DNA from: a bacterium | GTDB lineage: Bacteria; Sysuimicrobiota; Sysuimicrobiia; Sysuimicrobiales; Segetimicrobiaceae | Assembly (NCBI GenBank): GCA_035295165.1 | Contig: DATGJN010000058.1 | Span: forward strand, 1 to 41,885 | Direction of reading: 5' to 3' | DNA: 41,885 nt | In this document: one piece after another, positions 7,994 through 17,139 of the stretch | Position numbering within the stretch: position 1 is the first letter of the stretch | Layout: each line of letters starts with the position of its first letter | Program-made: the position numbers and the translations under genes | Notes under the pieces: generated by a model | The model's input: the letters and a program-made list of their open reading frames with translations, nothing else | Database searches by the model: none | What the model was told of the DNA's origin: nothing

Positions 7994-8812
7994 GTGGCCA
8001 CCGCCACTCCTGCAATCCCGTCCGGATTCCGCCCAAGCGGCGCGCGCCTGCTCGTGCTCCGCACCCTCCCGTTTGCGATCGCGGTGGTCGCCTGGTGGGC
8101 CGCCACGACACCATGGGGCGGCGTACCGCGGTATGTCCTCCCATCGCCAAGCGCCGTGTTCCAGGACGCGGTCGACCTCGCCCGCCAAGGCGTGCTGCTC
8201 GACGCGGTGCTGTCGAGCATTACCCGCATGGTGGTTGGGTTTCTGGTCGGCGCAACGCTCGGGATCACCTTCGGGATTGTCGTGGGCACGAACCGCGCGG
8301 TGGCGGCGTTCTTCATGCCCCTGGCGCGTTTCTTCCAGGCAATCGCGGGAGTGATCTGGATCCCGCTCGCGGTCCTGTGGCTCGGGATCAGCTGGCGGAG
8401 CGTCACGTTCATCATCTTCAACACCGTGTTCTTCCTCGTGTTCTACAACACGCTAATGGGCGTGCAGACCGTGCCCCGAACCCTGCGCAACTCGATCCTG
8501 ACGCTCGGAGGGAGCCGTTGGGACGTGATCCGCGAGGTGCTGCTCCCCGGAGCGCTGCCGAGCATCCTCGTCGGCCTGCGGGTCGGCGTGGGGTACGGCT
8601 GGCGGTCCCTCATCGCGGCGGAGATCATTGCGAGCGGTCAGGGGCTCGGCGTGCTGATCTGGCAGGGGGAGCGGTTCTTCCGCATCCCGGATATCGTCGT
8701 GGGCCTGTTCCTCATCGGGCTGATCAGCCTGTTCATGGACCGGCTCGTGTTTGCCCCACTCCAGGCACGCACCGTTGAACGCTGGGGCACGACCGCGGGC
8801 GCGCCCCGCTAA
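7994..8812 (+). CDS. ABC transporter permease, second subunit
   Basis: 272-aa permease of the same family, starting at GTG four bases after the preceding stop. The EAA loop reads GGSRWDVIREVLLPGALP and is followed by GWRSLIAAEIIASGQGLGVL. Membrane segments cover most of the chain after a short basic N-terminus. Two permease genes per importer are less usual in this family than one, and the close similarity of the pair suggests duplication followed by specialisation. Confidence 0.88.
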   Translation: MATATPAIPSGFRPSGARLLVLRTLPFAIAVVAWWAATTPWGGVPRYVLPSPSAVFQDAVDLARQGVLLDAVLSSITRMVVGFLVGATLGITFGIVVGTNRAVAAFFMPLARFFQAIAGVIWIPLAVLWLGISWRSVTFIIFNTVFFLVFYNTLMGVQTVPRTLRNSILTLGGSRWDVIREVLLPGALPSILVGLRVGVGYGWRSLIAAEIIASGQGLGVLIWQGERFFRIPDIVVGLFLIGLISLFMDRLVFAPLQARTVERWGTTAGAPR

Positions 8813-8892
8813 CCATTTGCGGGCCCATCGTACCGCACGTGCATGGCGCACGCGACGTATCAAGGTTCGTGAGTCGCCAGAGGAGGTGCGAA

Positions 8893-9951
8893 TTGGAAAC
8901 GCGACGCTCGGCTCTCACACTGTCGCTCGTTCTGGCGTGTTTGGTGCTGCTGGCCGGAGGGGGCACGGCGGCCACGCTCGATGCCCCCATCACGGTGACG
9001 TCCGGCGGCCTGTGCATCTGCCACGCGCCTCTATACGTCGGGATCGCCAAAGGGATCTTCGCGAAGGACGGAGTGAACTTGCGCGTGCTTCGTGTGGCCA
9101 GCGGGTTTGAAGGGCTGGCCGCCCTGCAGACCGGAAGCGCTCAGGTCGCCGACGCGGTCCCCGCCGTCGCGGCGCAAGCAATCGCGCAGGGCATCGACGT
9201 CAAAGCGGTGCTGCCCGCGAACGGCGACGCGACCGGGACGGTCCCGACGGACAACTACTTCGCGGTGATCGCGCGGCCCGGGCGCGGCATCCGCTCCGAC
9301 CACCTCGAGGACCTCAAGGGCAAGACGATCGGGCTCCCCGTGGGAACCGTGGCGCACCAATACCTGTTCTACGCGGCGCAGGCCAAGAACCTGGACCCGC
9401 AAAAGGACTTTCGTCTGCAGAACGTGTCGCCGGCCGACCTGCCGAGCGCTCTGCAGAGTGGGTCGGTGGACGCCATCGTGTCGTGGGAACCGATACCGTT
9501 GCAGGCACTCAGCATGATGAAGGACGCGGTCGTCGTGGCTCGAGGCGGCAACCACATCCAGTACCTGTTCTTCCGCTGGATGTCGTCCCGGTACGTCGCT
9601 ACGAATCCCGGGACGACGAAGCGCTTCGTTGCGGCGTTCGCCGAATCGGCCCAGTATACGCGCGAGCACCCTGACGAGGCGGCCGACATCGTCGCCAAGG
9701 AGTTTAATGGGCTGGACCGCGGCGTCATCCGCCAGTCCCTCCGCTATCTCACCTTCGACATGCGCGTGTCCCGTGCAACGATGGACGCGGCGCAACAGGG
9801 GCTCGACTTTGCCTCGAAGATCGGCGCCCTCAAGCAAACACCGTCACTCAACTCGATGCTGGATCTCCGCTACCTCAACCAGGTGGTCAAGGAAGATCCG
9901 AAGATCTTCAGCGACCTGCCCGCGATCCCGCGCGCCCTTGTCCTCCCGTAG
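8893..9951 (+). CDS. ABC substrate-binding protein, NMT1/SsuA-like
   Basis: Secreted ligand-binding component of the preceding importer. Start chosen at TTG 8893 because AGAGGAGG (8878-8885) is eight bases upstream and the signal peptide (RRSALTLSLVLACLVLLAGG) follows directly; a frame back to 8839 has no such site. The mature part shows the family pattern: GLCICHAPLYVGIAKGIFAKD, GSAQVADAVPAVAAQAI, LKGKTIGLPVGTVAH and ALQSGSVDAIVSWEP. The ligand pocket carries a Cys-Ile-Cys-His segment that I do not associate with a known ligand. The family binds small anionic or heterocyclic compounds; the ligand here is unknown. Confidence 0.85.
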   Translation: METRRSALTLSLVLACLVLLAGGGTAATLDAPITVTSGGLCICHAPLYVGIAKGIFAKDGVNLRVLRVASGFEGLAALQTGSAQVADAVPAVAAQAIAQGIDVKAVLPANGDATGTVPTDNYFAVIARPGRGIRSDHLEDLKGKTIGLPVGTVAHQYLFYAAQAKNLDPQKDFRLQNVSPADLPSALQSGSVDAIVSWEPIPLQALSMMKDAVVVARGGNHIQYLFFRWMSSRYVATNPGTTKRFVAAFAESAQYTREHPDEAADIVAKEFNGLDRGVIRQSLRYLTFDMRVSRATMDAAQQGLDFASKIGALKQTPSLNSMLDLRYLNQVVKEDPKIFSDLPAIPRALVLP

Positions 9952-9967
9952 CCGCCGCGAGTTCGCC

Positions 9968-10750
9968 GTGGGCTCAGACCTGTTCGACCTCACCGGCCGG
10001 ATCGCGGCGGTCTGCGGCGGAGCGGGCGGCATCGGCGGCCGCGTCGCCGCGGGGCTCGCTCGACAGGGGGCATCGGTGGCTGTCGTCGATCTCGACGAGG
10101 AAGGCGCCGGGCGGGTGGCGCACGACATCCAGGCCCTCGGCGGGCGCGCGACTGCGGTCTCGGCCGACATCGCGACGTCGATCGCGGCCACCCGGTGCGT
10201 GGACGCGGTCGTCAAAGAGCTGGGGGCGCTCGACGTGCTCGTGAACGCGGTCGGCTTCAACATCTTCAAGCCGGTGCTCGAGCTCACCGACGACGAGATC
10301 CAGCGCTTGGTGTCGCTCAATCTCACCTCGGCGCTTCTGATCTCCCGGGCCGCGGTTCCGGCGATGCGACGCCGCGGGGGTGGGAAGATCATCAACTTCG
10401 CATCGGTGACGGCGCTGTTTGGCAGCCCAGGGCAGAGCGTCTACGCGGCGGCGAAGGCCGGGCTCGTGAACCTGACAAAATCGATGGCGCTCGAGTGGGC
10501 CCCGTACCACATCCAGGTGAACGCGGTGTCGCCGGTGATGACGGAGACGGCGATCAACGCTGCTTGGCTCGCCGCGAACCCGGACCGCAAGGCCGGGATC
10601 GCGTCCGCGATCCCGGCGGGACGGCTTGGCCGCCCTGACGACCTCGTTGGGCCCGTGGTGTTTCTTGCCAGCCGCGCGTCCGACTTTGTGCTGGGCCAGA
10701 CGCTCTACGTCGACGGCGGGACCGGTGCCGTGCACCCGCTGCTCAAATGA
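9968..10750 (+). CDS. Short-chain dehydrogenase/reductase
   Basis: NAD(P)-dependent oxidoreductase of the classical SDR family, about 260 aa from GTG 9968; an open frame extends upstream inside the previous gene but lacks similarity. The cofactor loop is CGGAGGIGG (16-24), with Asp41 at the end of the second strand suggesting NAD preference. Further motifs are LVNAVG in place of NNAG, Asn118, Ser146 and the Y159-AAA-K163 pair. The C-terminus ends in GQTLYVDGG. The pattern is like gluconate 5-dehydrogenase and other sugar-alcohol dehydrogenases; in this locus it probably oxidises or reduces the imported compound. Confidence 0.85.
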   Translation: MGSDLFDLTGRIAAVCGGAGGIGGRVAAGLARQGASVAVVDLDEEGAGRVAHDIQALGGRATAVSADIATSIAATRCVDAVVKELGALDVLVNAVGFNIFKPVLELTDDEIQRLVSLNLTSALLISRAAVPAMRRRGGGKIINFASVTALFGSPGQSVYAAAKAGLVNLTKSMALEWAPYHIQVNAVSPVMTETAINAAWLAANPDRKAGIASAIPAGRLGRPDDLVGPVVFLASRASDFVLGQTLYVDGGTGAVHPLLK

Positions 10751-10762
10751 GGCGGCACTGAG

Positions 10763-11689
10763 ATGCGGATCGTCGTCATGGGAGCGGGCGGGCTGGGCTC
10801 GAAGTTCGGTGGGCTCCTGGCCGAGCACGCCGACGTCTGGCTGGTGCATCGACGACCGGCCCACGTCGAGGCGATCGAGCGACATGGGCTCCGGATCCGG
10901 CGGGATGGCGCCGAGCGGATCGTGAGCCCGCGCGCGACGACCGATCTCCGCGGGCTAGGAACCGTGGACGTCGTACTGCTGCTGGTCAAGTCATACGACA
11001 CTGACGGCGCGGCCGAGGCGATCGTGCCCTTGCTCGGCCGGCACTCGCTTGTCGTCACGTTCCAGAACGGCCTCGGCAATCTCGAGACGCTCGCCGGGCG
11101 CGCCGGCGCTGCCCGAAGCGCGCTCGGCGTGACGTTCCAGGGCGCCACGCTGGCGGGGCCCGGAACGGTCATCGACACCGGCCATGGACCAAGCTATCTC
11201 GGCGGGGCGCCGGCGAGCGCGGACCGGGTGTCCGCGCTCGCGGAGCTCCTTACTCGCGCCACCATTCCGACGGAGGTCGTCGCCAACGTGGAGGGCTTGC
11301 TGTGGGCGAAGCTCGCCGTGACCGCGGGAATCAACGCGGTCGCCGCGGTGCTGCGCGTGCCGAACGGGGTGCTCGGCCGTGTGGCGGAGGCGAAGCAGTT
11401 GTCGCTGCGCGCGATCGACGAGACCATGGCCGTCGCGGAGGCGCGCGCGATCCGTTTGGCGTTCGATCCGCGCGAGCGATTCGAGTTGGTCACAGCAGCG
11501 ACCGCGGACATGCGGTCGGGCACGCTGCTCGATGCGATGCGCGGACGGCGGACGGAGGTGGACGCACTCTCCGGCGCCATCGCGGCAGCCGGACGCGCGG
11601 CGGGCGTGCCCACGCCCGTCAACGAGGCACTGTGGTTGATGGTGAAGGCGATCGAGGCCACGCACACGTTCCGCGTGGCCGAGGCCTGA
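10763..11689 (+). CDS. Ketopantoate reductase-like (PanE/ApbA) oxidoreductase
   Basis: 308-aa NADP-dependent reductase. The nucleotide loop is GAGGLGS (7-13). K76 in LLVKSYDT, the QNGLGN motif near 101, and K183/N191 in LLWAKLAVTAGINA correspond to the conserved residues of 2-dehydropantoate 2-reductase. ATG at 10763 after AGGCGG, 12 bases from the SDR stop. Pantothenate synthesis is the textbook role, but placement inside a catabolic and transport locus, beside an SDR and without other pan genes, makes reduction of another 2-keto or hydroxy acid at least as likely. Confidence 0.85.
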   Translation: MRIVVMGAGGLGSKFGGLLAEHADVWLVHRRPAHVEAIERHGLRIRRDGAERIVSPRATTDLRGLGTVDVVLLLVKSYDTDGAAEAIVPLLGRHSLVVTFQNGLGNLETLAGRAGAARSALGVTFQGATLAGPGTVIDTGHGPSYLGGAPASADRVSALAELLTRATIPTEVVANVEGLLWAKLAVTAGINAVAAVLRVPNGVLGRVAEAKQLSLRAIDETMAVAEARAIRLAFDPRERFELVTAATADMRSGTLLDAMRGRRTEVDALSGAIAAAGRAAGVPTPVNEALWLMVKAIEATHTFRVAEA

Positions 11690-11707
11690 GGAAGGGGCAA
11701 TCATCCA

Positions 11708-12928
11708 ATGAGCCGGCTTGGCACGCTGCTCAATGACTATGCGAACAAGCGGGTGCGGACGCTTATCGCCCTGCATAGCGGCACGTCCGCGGACGGCATC
11801 ACGGCGGCGCTCCTGCGCGTCGAGGGATCGCAGGACACGGCCCGAGCCACACTGGTCCGTTGCCAGGGGTTTCCCTACCCGTCCGCGTTCCGCGAGAAGC
11901 TCGCGGAACTGTTTGCCCGGGAGACCGCGACGGTGCCCAAGTTCGGACAGGCGCACTTCTACCTCGGCGAACTGTTTGCCCAAGCGGCGCAGGGCATCGC
12001 CGCGGAGGCCGGCGTCGAAATTGAGACGGTCGACGGCATCGTCTGCTCCGGACAGATCACGTTCCACATCCGGCGCGGGCAGGACGCCCGCGACCGCTGG
12101 CTCGGGGCGGAGGAAATCCCCGCGGCCCTCGATACCGGGGAAGGCAGTGTGATCGCCGAGCGCACAGGCCGCCTCGTCGTCACCAACATGCGGAGCCGCG
12201 ACATGGCCGCCGGCGGCCAGGGGAACCCCCTGGTCGTGTACGGGGACTGGGTGCTCTTCCGCCATCCGACGCTTGCGCGGACGGTCCTGAATATCGGCGG
12301 CATCGCGAACCCCACGATCCTGCCGCCGGGAGCGCGCCTCGACCAGGTGCGGGCGTTCGACACCGGCCCCGGGAACATGATCATCGACGCCCTCATCCAT
12401 CGGTTCACCGAGGGGCGCGAGGAGTACGATGCCGGCGGCGCTCGCGCGAGCCGCGGTCACGTGGACCCGGCCCTACTGGAATGGCTGATGACGCACGAAT
12501 ACGTCCGCCGCCGTCCGCCAAAAACGACCGGCCGTGAGGTGTTCGGTCGCCCCATGACCGACGCGCTGCTGCAGCGGATCGGGGGACGCGCGATTGCAGA
12601 AGACGACCTCCTGGCCACGGTCACGGCCTTCAGCGCGGAGTCCATTGCGCACAACTACCGAGAGTTCGTGCTGCCCGAGCAGCGGGTGGACGAGGTGCTC
12701 GTGTGCGGCGGCGGCACCCACAACCAAACCCTCTTGCGGATGCTCCGCGAACGGCTGGCCCCGATCCGCGTGGGCACGGTCGCCAACGCGGACGTTCCGG
12801 TGGACGCGCGGGAAGTCATGTGCGTCGGTATCATCGGCAACGAGACCCTGCTCGGCGAGCCTGGAAACGTCCCATCGGCCACCGGGGCTCGACGCCGCGT
12901 CGTGATGGGACAGATCACGCCGCCCTAG
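11708..12928 (+). CDS. anmK: Anhydro-N-acetylmuramic acid kinase family protein
   Basis: ASKHA-fold kinase, 406 aa. Canonical AnmK hydrates the 1,6-anhydro bond of anhydro-MurNAc and phosphorylates O6 in one step. Conserved blocks are GTSADG (25-30, phosphate loop; usually GTSMDG), CSGQITFH, SRDMAAGGQGNPLV with D165 as the likely catalytic base, NIGGIANPTILPP, FDTGPGNMIID (217 onward), PKTTGREVFG and VLVCGGGTHNQTLL. Fungal levoglucosan kinase belongs to the same superfamily, so another 1,6-anhydrosugar is possible. It sits in an import and processing operon rather than beside murein-recycling genes (no MurQ, NagZ or AmpD here), which argues for an exogenous anhydrosugar substrate. That last point is inference. 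Confidence 0.85.
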   Translation: MSRLGTLLNDYANKRVRTLIALHSGTSADGITAALLRVEGSQDTARATLVRCQGFPYPSAFREKLAELFARETATVPKFGQAHFYLGELFAQAAQGIAAEAGVEIETVDGIVCSGQITFHIRRGQDARDRWLGAEEIPAALDTGEGSVIAERTGRLVVTNMRSRDMAAGGQGNPLVVYGDWVLFRHPTLARTVLNIGGIANPTILPPGARLDQVRAFDTGPGNMIIDALIHRFTEGREEYDAGGARASRGHVDPALLEWLMTHEYVRRRPPKTTGREVFGRPMTDALLQRIGGRAIAEDDLLATVTAFSAESIAHNYREFVLPEQRVDEVLVCGGGTHNQTLLRMLRERLAPIRVGTVANADVPVDAREVMCVGIIGNETLLGEPGNVPSATGARRRVVMGQITPP

Positions 12929-12970
12929 TGACGGCCCAAGGCAGCCTGAGGTGCACGAGAGGAGACCATC

Positions 12971-14797
12971 GTGAAACAGCTCGAGACCGGTACTGTGCGT
13001 GCCACGTTCCTGCCGTCTGCGACCGTGTCCGTCGACGCGTCGGGCGATTGGACGGTCGTGGTCGAGATCGCCGACGGCAGCGTGGAGCGGTTCGGCGGCG
13101 TCCAGGTGTATATCCCGCCGGGGTGGACGGTCCCGCAACTCGATGATGCGACAAAACCGGGCTATGTATCCGTCATCGGCCGCACGGCCGCGCGGGTGAG
13201 CACCCGTCTCCACACGTGGCGGTGGATCACCGCCCAGGTGGATGAGGGCCGACTCGTCCCCGGTGACGCGCTCGAGTTCCACTATGGGGGGGCTGGGGGC
13301 GCCCGGGCGCCGCGGGTTTCCAACGAAGCGACGGAGTTCACGATCCTCGTCGATCCCAGCGGCCTTGGCAACTACGACCCGCAACCAGGATCGCCGGTCG
13401 TCCGGACGACGCCCGGACCGGCGGTCGGCTTCGAGGTGGTGACGCCCTCCGTCCTGCAGACCGGAGAAACAATGACGGCACGCGTGAAAGTCGTGGACGC
13501 GCTCGGCAATCTTGTGCCGGCGTCCGGCGAGGTCGACGTCGTGCTGGCGACAGATGGTCGGACGCCGGTCCAGCAGACCGTGACGCTTGACGCCCGCGCG
13601 GCGGCAGCCCCCTGGCCAGTCGCGGTCTCCGCGGAGGGGGTGTGGCGCGTCGAGGTGCGCGACCGTCACACGGGCCGCGCCGGCCGCAGCCCGGCCGTGC
13701 TCGTGGAGCGGGCGCCTGAGATGCGCCTGTTCTGGGGCGACATCCACGGGCACTCCGCAGCGTCGGACGGCGCGCTGAGCCCGGACGAGTACTACACGTT
13801 CGCGCGGGACGTGTCCGGCCTCGACTTCTGCGCCCTGACCGATCACGACGACGTCGGCCACAATTCCAACGTCCCAGACCACTCGAAATTCATGACCCAA
13901 GAGGTATGGCAAGAGCTGCAGACCGTCACGAACCAATACAACGCGCCCGGGCGGTTCGTGACGCTCGTCGGGTTTGAGTACAGCCAGATCGAACTCGGCA
14001 TCGAGGGGCACCGCAACGTGTACTACCGCGGCGCCTCGGGCCCGTTACTGCACGACCGCGATCCGAGATACAATACGCCGACGAAGCTGTTGCGGGCCCT
14101 GGCCAGCCTCGACGCGCTGGTCATCCCGCACCATCCGCTGCACTACATGAGCTGGGAGCACGATCCTCGGAGCCAGCGCCTGGTCGAGGTGTACTCGATG
14201 TGGGGCTCCTCTGAGGACCGGAAGACCGGCGACGCCGCGTTCACCGGCAAAATGGTCAGCCCCGGGTCCGGCATTGCGTTCCAGGAGTACCTCGCGCGGG
14301 GTTACAAGCTCGGCGTGACGGCGGGCGGCGACAACCACGACAGTCGCCCCGGGCGCCGTGGCGCCACCGACCGCTGGCGGAAAGGGAAGATGGCCCAGCC
14401 GCCGGGGCTCGTGGCCGTCTATGCTCCGGATCTGACGCGTGAAGCGGTGTTCGACGCGCTCTGGGAGCGGCGCTGCTACGGCACGACCGGGCAGCGCATC
14501 CTCGTGGACTTCCGCGTGGAGGGGCAGCGCATGGGAGCGGAGGTGACACGTCCCGAAACGGCGCATCCGCGCATCGCATGCTGCGTCCTCGGCGAGACCG
14601 CGTTGGCGTCCGTCGAGCTGCTCAGGAACAATCGAGTCGTGCAGACGTGGACACCTGACGCCGAAGAGCTTGCCGTCGAGTGGAGAGACCCGTCACCGGT
14701 CGGCGCGGGGTGCATCTACTACGTCCGCGCGCGGCAGGCCGACGGTGGGCGCGCGTGGTCAAGCCCCATCTGGCTCACGCCTGAGGAGCGCCGGTAG
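12971..14797 (+). CDS. DUF3604/PHP-type metal-dependent hydrolase
   Basis: 608 aa from GTG 12971, with GAGGAGA upstream. The first roughly 250 residues are beta-rich, with an immunoglobulin-like region (ETMTARVKVVDALGNLVPAS). From about residue 250 a PHP-type domain carries metal ligands: WGDIHGHSAASDG, ALTDHDD, LVIPHHPLH and TAGGDNHDSRPG. A small beta-domain closes the protein. No obvious signal peptide, so probably cytoplasmic. DUF3604 proteins often sit with sulfatases and sugar transporters; their reactions are poorly known (phosphoesterase or amidohydrolase-like). Its stop abuts the next start, so the sulfatase-fold enzyme is translated together with it. Confidence 0.8.
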   Translation: MKQLETGTVRATFLPSATVSVDASGDWTVVVEIADGSVERFGGVQVYIPPGWTVPQLDDATKPGYVSVIGRTAARVSTRLHTWRWITAQVDEGRLVPGDALEFHYGGAGGARAPRVSNEATEFTILVDPSGLGNYDPQPGSPVVRTTPGPAVGFEVVTPSVLQTGETMTARVKVVDALGNLVPASGEVDVVLATDGRTPVQQTVTLDARAAAAPWPVAVSAEGVWRVEVRDRHTGRAGRSPAVLVERAPEMRLFWGDIHGHSAASDGALSPDEYYTFARDVSGLDFCALTDHDDVGHNSNVPDHSKFMTQEVWQELQTVTNQYNAPGRFVTLVGFEYSQIELGIEGHRNVYYRGASGPLLHDRDPRYNTPTKLLRALASLDALVIPHHPLHYMSWEHDPRSQRLVEVYSMWGSSEDRKTGDAAFTGKMVSPGSGIAFQEYLARGYKLGVTAGGDNHDSRPGRRGATDRWRKGKMAQPPGLVAVYAPDLTREAVFDALWERRCYGTTGQRILVDFRVEGQRMGAEVTRPETAHPRIACCVLGETALASVELLRNNRVVQTWTPDAEELAVEWRDPSPVGAGCIYYVRARQADGGRAWSSPIWLTPEERR

Positions 14798-16201
14798 ATG
14801 AACGTCGTGCTGATCGTCATCGACACCCTGCGCGCCGACACTCTCGACAACACCACGTACGGGCGGCCGATGACACCGCGCATGACGGCGCTCGGGAACC
14901 AAGGCGCGGTGTTCACTGCCGCGTATCCCGAGTCGCTGCCGACGGTGTGCGTCCGCCGCGCGCTCCACAGCGGCCGGCGAACGTTCCCCTTCCGAAACTA
15001 CTTTCCGCGCAAGGGTGATCCCGTGCAGCTGCCGGGTTGGCAGCCGATGGCGGAGGACCAACCCACGGTCGCGGAGATCTTGCTTCAGGCCGGGTACCGG
15101 ACGGCGCTCGTGACGGACAACTGGCACCTAGTGAAACCATCGATGAACTTCCTGCGGGGCTTCACCGAGTGGAATCTCATCCGGGGCCAGGTCCTCGACT
15201 TCTACCGATCGAGGCGTCCCAACTGGGATCTCAGCCCCTTCACGGTGGATCAGATGGAGGGGAGTGCCGCGGTCGCGATGCTCCAGCAGCATCTCGCGAA
15301 CAACGCCGACCGACGCGGCGAGCAGGACTGGACCCCGGCGCAGGTTTTCAGCCGCGCCTCGGATTGGCTCACGGAGAACGCCGGGGCCGGCCCGTTCTTT
15401 CTGTGCATCGACTCCTTCGATCCCCACGAGCCGTGGGACCCGCCGCAGCGCTACGTGGACCAGTACGCGCACGGCTATACCGGCAAGCGGATCATCTCGC
15501 CGATGTACGGCCCCTGCGACTATCTGACCGCGGACGAGCTTGCGTACTGCCGCGCCTTGTACGCCGGCGAGGTCACTCTCGTCGACCACTGGCTCGGTGT
15601 GTTCCTGGACCGGCTCGAGGCGCTCGGCCACGGCACCGATACGTTGGTGGGCGTCATCTCGGACCACGGCATCAGCATTGGCGAGCACGGACTCGTGGGG
15701 AAGCTACCGTGGGGCTTGTACCCTGAGGTGATGACGAACGTTTTGATGCTCCGCGCCCCCGGAACGATCCCCGCCGGTACGCGCGTGGATGCCCTGGTCG
15801 GCAACTACGATCTGATCCCGACGATCTTTGATCTGGCACAAATCGCCGCGCCCCCGCTCGACGGCCGCACGCTGCGGCCGCTCATCACGGGGGAACGAAC
15901 GCGGCATCGCGAGTTCGTGACGTCACGTTTCTGGGACTACGTCTGGTATCGCGACGCTCGGCACTGGTACATCGCCCGCACGGACGGCGCGGCCCCCCAG
16001 CTCTTCGATCTCGAATCGGACCCGCGTTGCGAGCGCAACACGGCGGCCGCGCAGCCGCAGGTCGCGCGGGCGCTGCACGCGCGCATCCTTGAGGACGCGG
16101 GAGGCGAGCTGCCGACGTACGGCCCCATCCCGGTGAGCGCGCTCGGCGCCCCCTGGTACAAGCAGTTCCAGATGAACCTGCAGCGCGGTCGCCCGGACTA
16201 G
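14798..16201 (+). CDS. Sulfatase-fold hydrolase lacking the formylglycine motif
   Basis: 467-aa alkaline-phosphatase-superfamily hydrolase without signal peptide. The metal site is recognisable: D9 in LIVIDTLRAD, and Asp-His in VISDHGISIGEHG near 290. The nucleophile region reads ESLPTVCVRRALHSGR (45-60). The sulfatase signature Cys-x-Pro-x-Arg is not met. The best alignment puts Thr49 at the nucleophile position and Cys51 where Pro is expected (T-V-C-V-R). A Thr nucleophile is typical of phosphodiesterase, phosphatase or phosphonate-monoester branches rather than formylglycine sulfatases, so desulfation should not be assumed. It directly follows the DUF3604 gene and precedes the sugar importer. 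Confidence 0.8.
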   Translation: MNVVLIVIDTLRADTLDNTTYGRPMTPRMTALGNQGAVFTAAYPESLPTVCVRRALHSGRRTFPFRNYFPRKGDPVQLPGWQPMAEDQPTVAEILLQAGYRTALVTDNWHLVKPSMNFLRGFTEWNLIRGQVLDFYRSRRPNWDLSPFTVDQMEGSAAVAMLQQHLANNADRRGEQDWTPAQVFSRASDWLTENAGAGPFFLCIDSFDPHEPWDPPQRYVDQYAHGYTGKRIISPMYGPCDYLTADELAYCRALYAGEVTLVDHWLGVFLDRLEALGHGTDTLVGVISDHGISIGEHGLVGKLPWGLYPEVMTNVLMLRAPGTIPAGTRVDALVGNYDLIPTIFDLAQIAAPPLDGRTLRPLITGERTRHREFVTSRFWDYVWYRDARHWYIARTDGAAPQLFDLESDPRCERNTAAAQPQVARALHARILEDAGGELPTYGPIPVSALGAPWYKQFQMNLQRGRPD

Positions 16202-16212
16202 GACGACGAACG

Positions 16213-17139
16213 ATGAGCGTTTCCGCGACACCCCGGCACGATCCCGATGGCATGCAGGGCCGCAGTCTCGTCCGGCAGGCGGCCGGGTATTTTTGGTTCC
16301 TCGCGCCGGCGCTTGTCGTGCTGGCCGTGCTGTCGATCGTGCCCGTCCTGCTGACGTTCTATCTCGGCTCCACCGATCTCGCCCTCGCCAAGCCCGGGTC
16401 CGGCCACTGGATTGGCCTCGGCAATTACACCACGATGCTTCGCGACGCGTACTTCCGCTCCTCGGTCGTGGTCACGCTGGTGCTGATCGGCGTGCCGGTC
16501 GCCCTCCAGATGCTGCTAGGGCTTGGCCTCGCGCTGCTGCTGCATACAGACTACCCGATCATCAAAGTGCTGCGCCCACTGTTCATCACACCGATGGTCA
16601 TTCCACCGGTCGTGGCCGGACTCATGTGGAAGATTCTGTACCTCCCGAACCTCGGCGGGCTGAACTATCTTCTGGGCCTCGCCGGGATACCGCCCGTGTC
16701 GTGGTTCAGCAGCGCGCTGATGGCGACCGTGGCCATCATTATCGTCGCCACCTGGGAAGACACGCCGTTTGTGATGCTCTTGGTGCTTGCGGCACTCGAG
16801 TCGCTGCCATCGGAACCGATCGAAGCCGCGATCGTGGACGGTGCGAGCGCATGGCAGCGGTTCTATTCGGTCGTCCTGCCGATCATCCGCCCGGTGCTGC
16901 TCACCGCGATGATCTTTCGCCTGATCGGCAGCCTGGGGATCTTTCCGGTCATCTACGTGCTCACGCAGGGTGGCCCCGGGCGGTCCACCGAGGTACTGAA
17001 CTACTACGCGTACACGCAGGGATTCACGTTCCTGAACATTGGCTACGCCAGTGCGCTCGCGGTCGCGTTGCTGGTCCTGGTCTTGGCGCTGAGCCTGGTG
17101 CTGACGACCGCTCGGCTGCGGGAGGGGGTCGCCGGATGA
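16213..17139 (+). CDS. Sugar ABC transporter permease (MalF/UgpA-like)
   Basis: 308-aa CUT1-family permease with about six membrane helices after a 30-residue cytoplasmic lead. The EAA loop is EAAIVDGASAWQRFYSVVLP, and the ending TQGGPGRSTEVLNYYAY is typical of MalF/UgpA/LacF-type subunits. ATG at 16213, 11 bases after the hydrolase stop, with AGGA upstream. It forms the membrane pore with the next gene. The cognate ATPase (MsmX/UgpC-like) is not in this window, as is common for CUT1 systems that share one ATPase. Confidence 0.9.
   Translation: MSVSATPRHDPDGMQGRSLVRQAAGYFWFLAPALVVLAVLSIVPVLLTFYLGSTDLALAKPGSGHWIGLGNYTTMLRDAYFRSSVVVTLVLIGVPVALQMLLGLGLALLLHTDYPIIKVLRPLFITPMVIPPVVAGLMWKILYLPNLGGLNYLLGLAGIPPVSWFSSALMATVAIIIVATWEDTPFVMLLVLAALESLPSEPIEAAIVDGASAWQRFYSVVLPIIRPVLLTAMIFRLIGSLGIFPVIYVLTQGGPGRSTEVLNYYAYTQGFTFLNIGYASALAVALLVLVLALSLVLTTARLREGVAG

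Noticed and set aside
16293-17135. 280-residue N-terminal extension of the second sugar permease
   Set aside because: It is the +2 shadow of the first permease gene; the ATGA overlap at 17136 gives a normal-length MalG-type protein.
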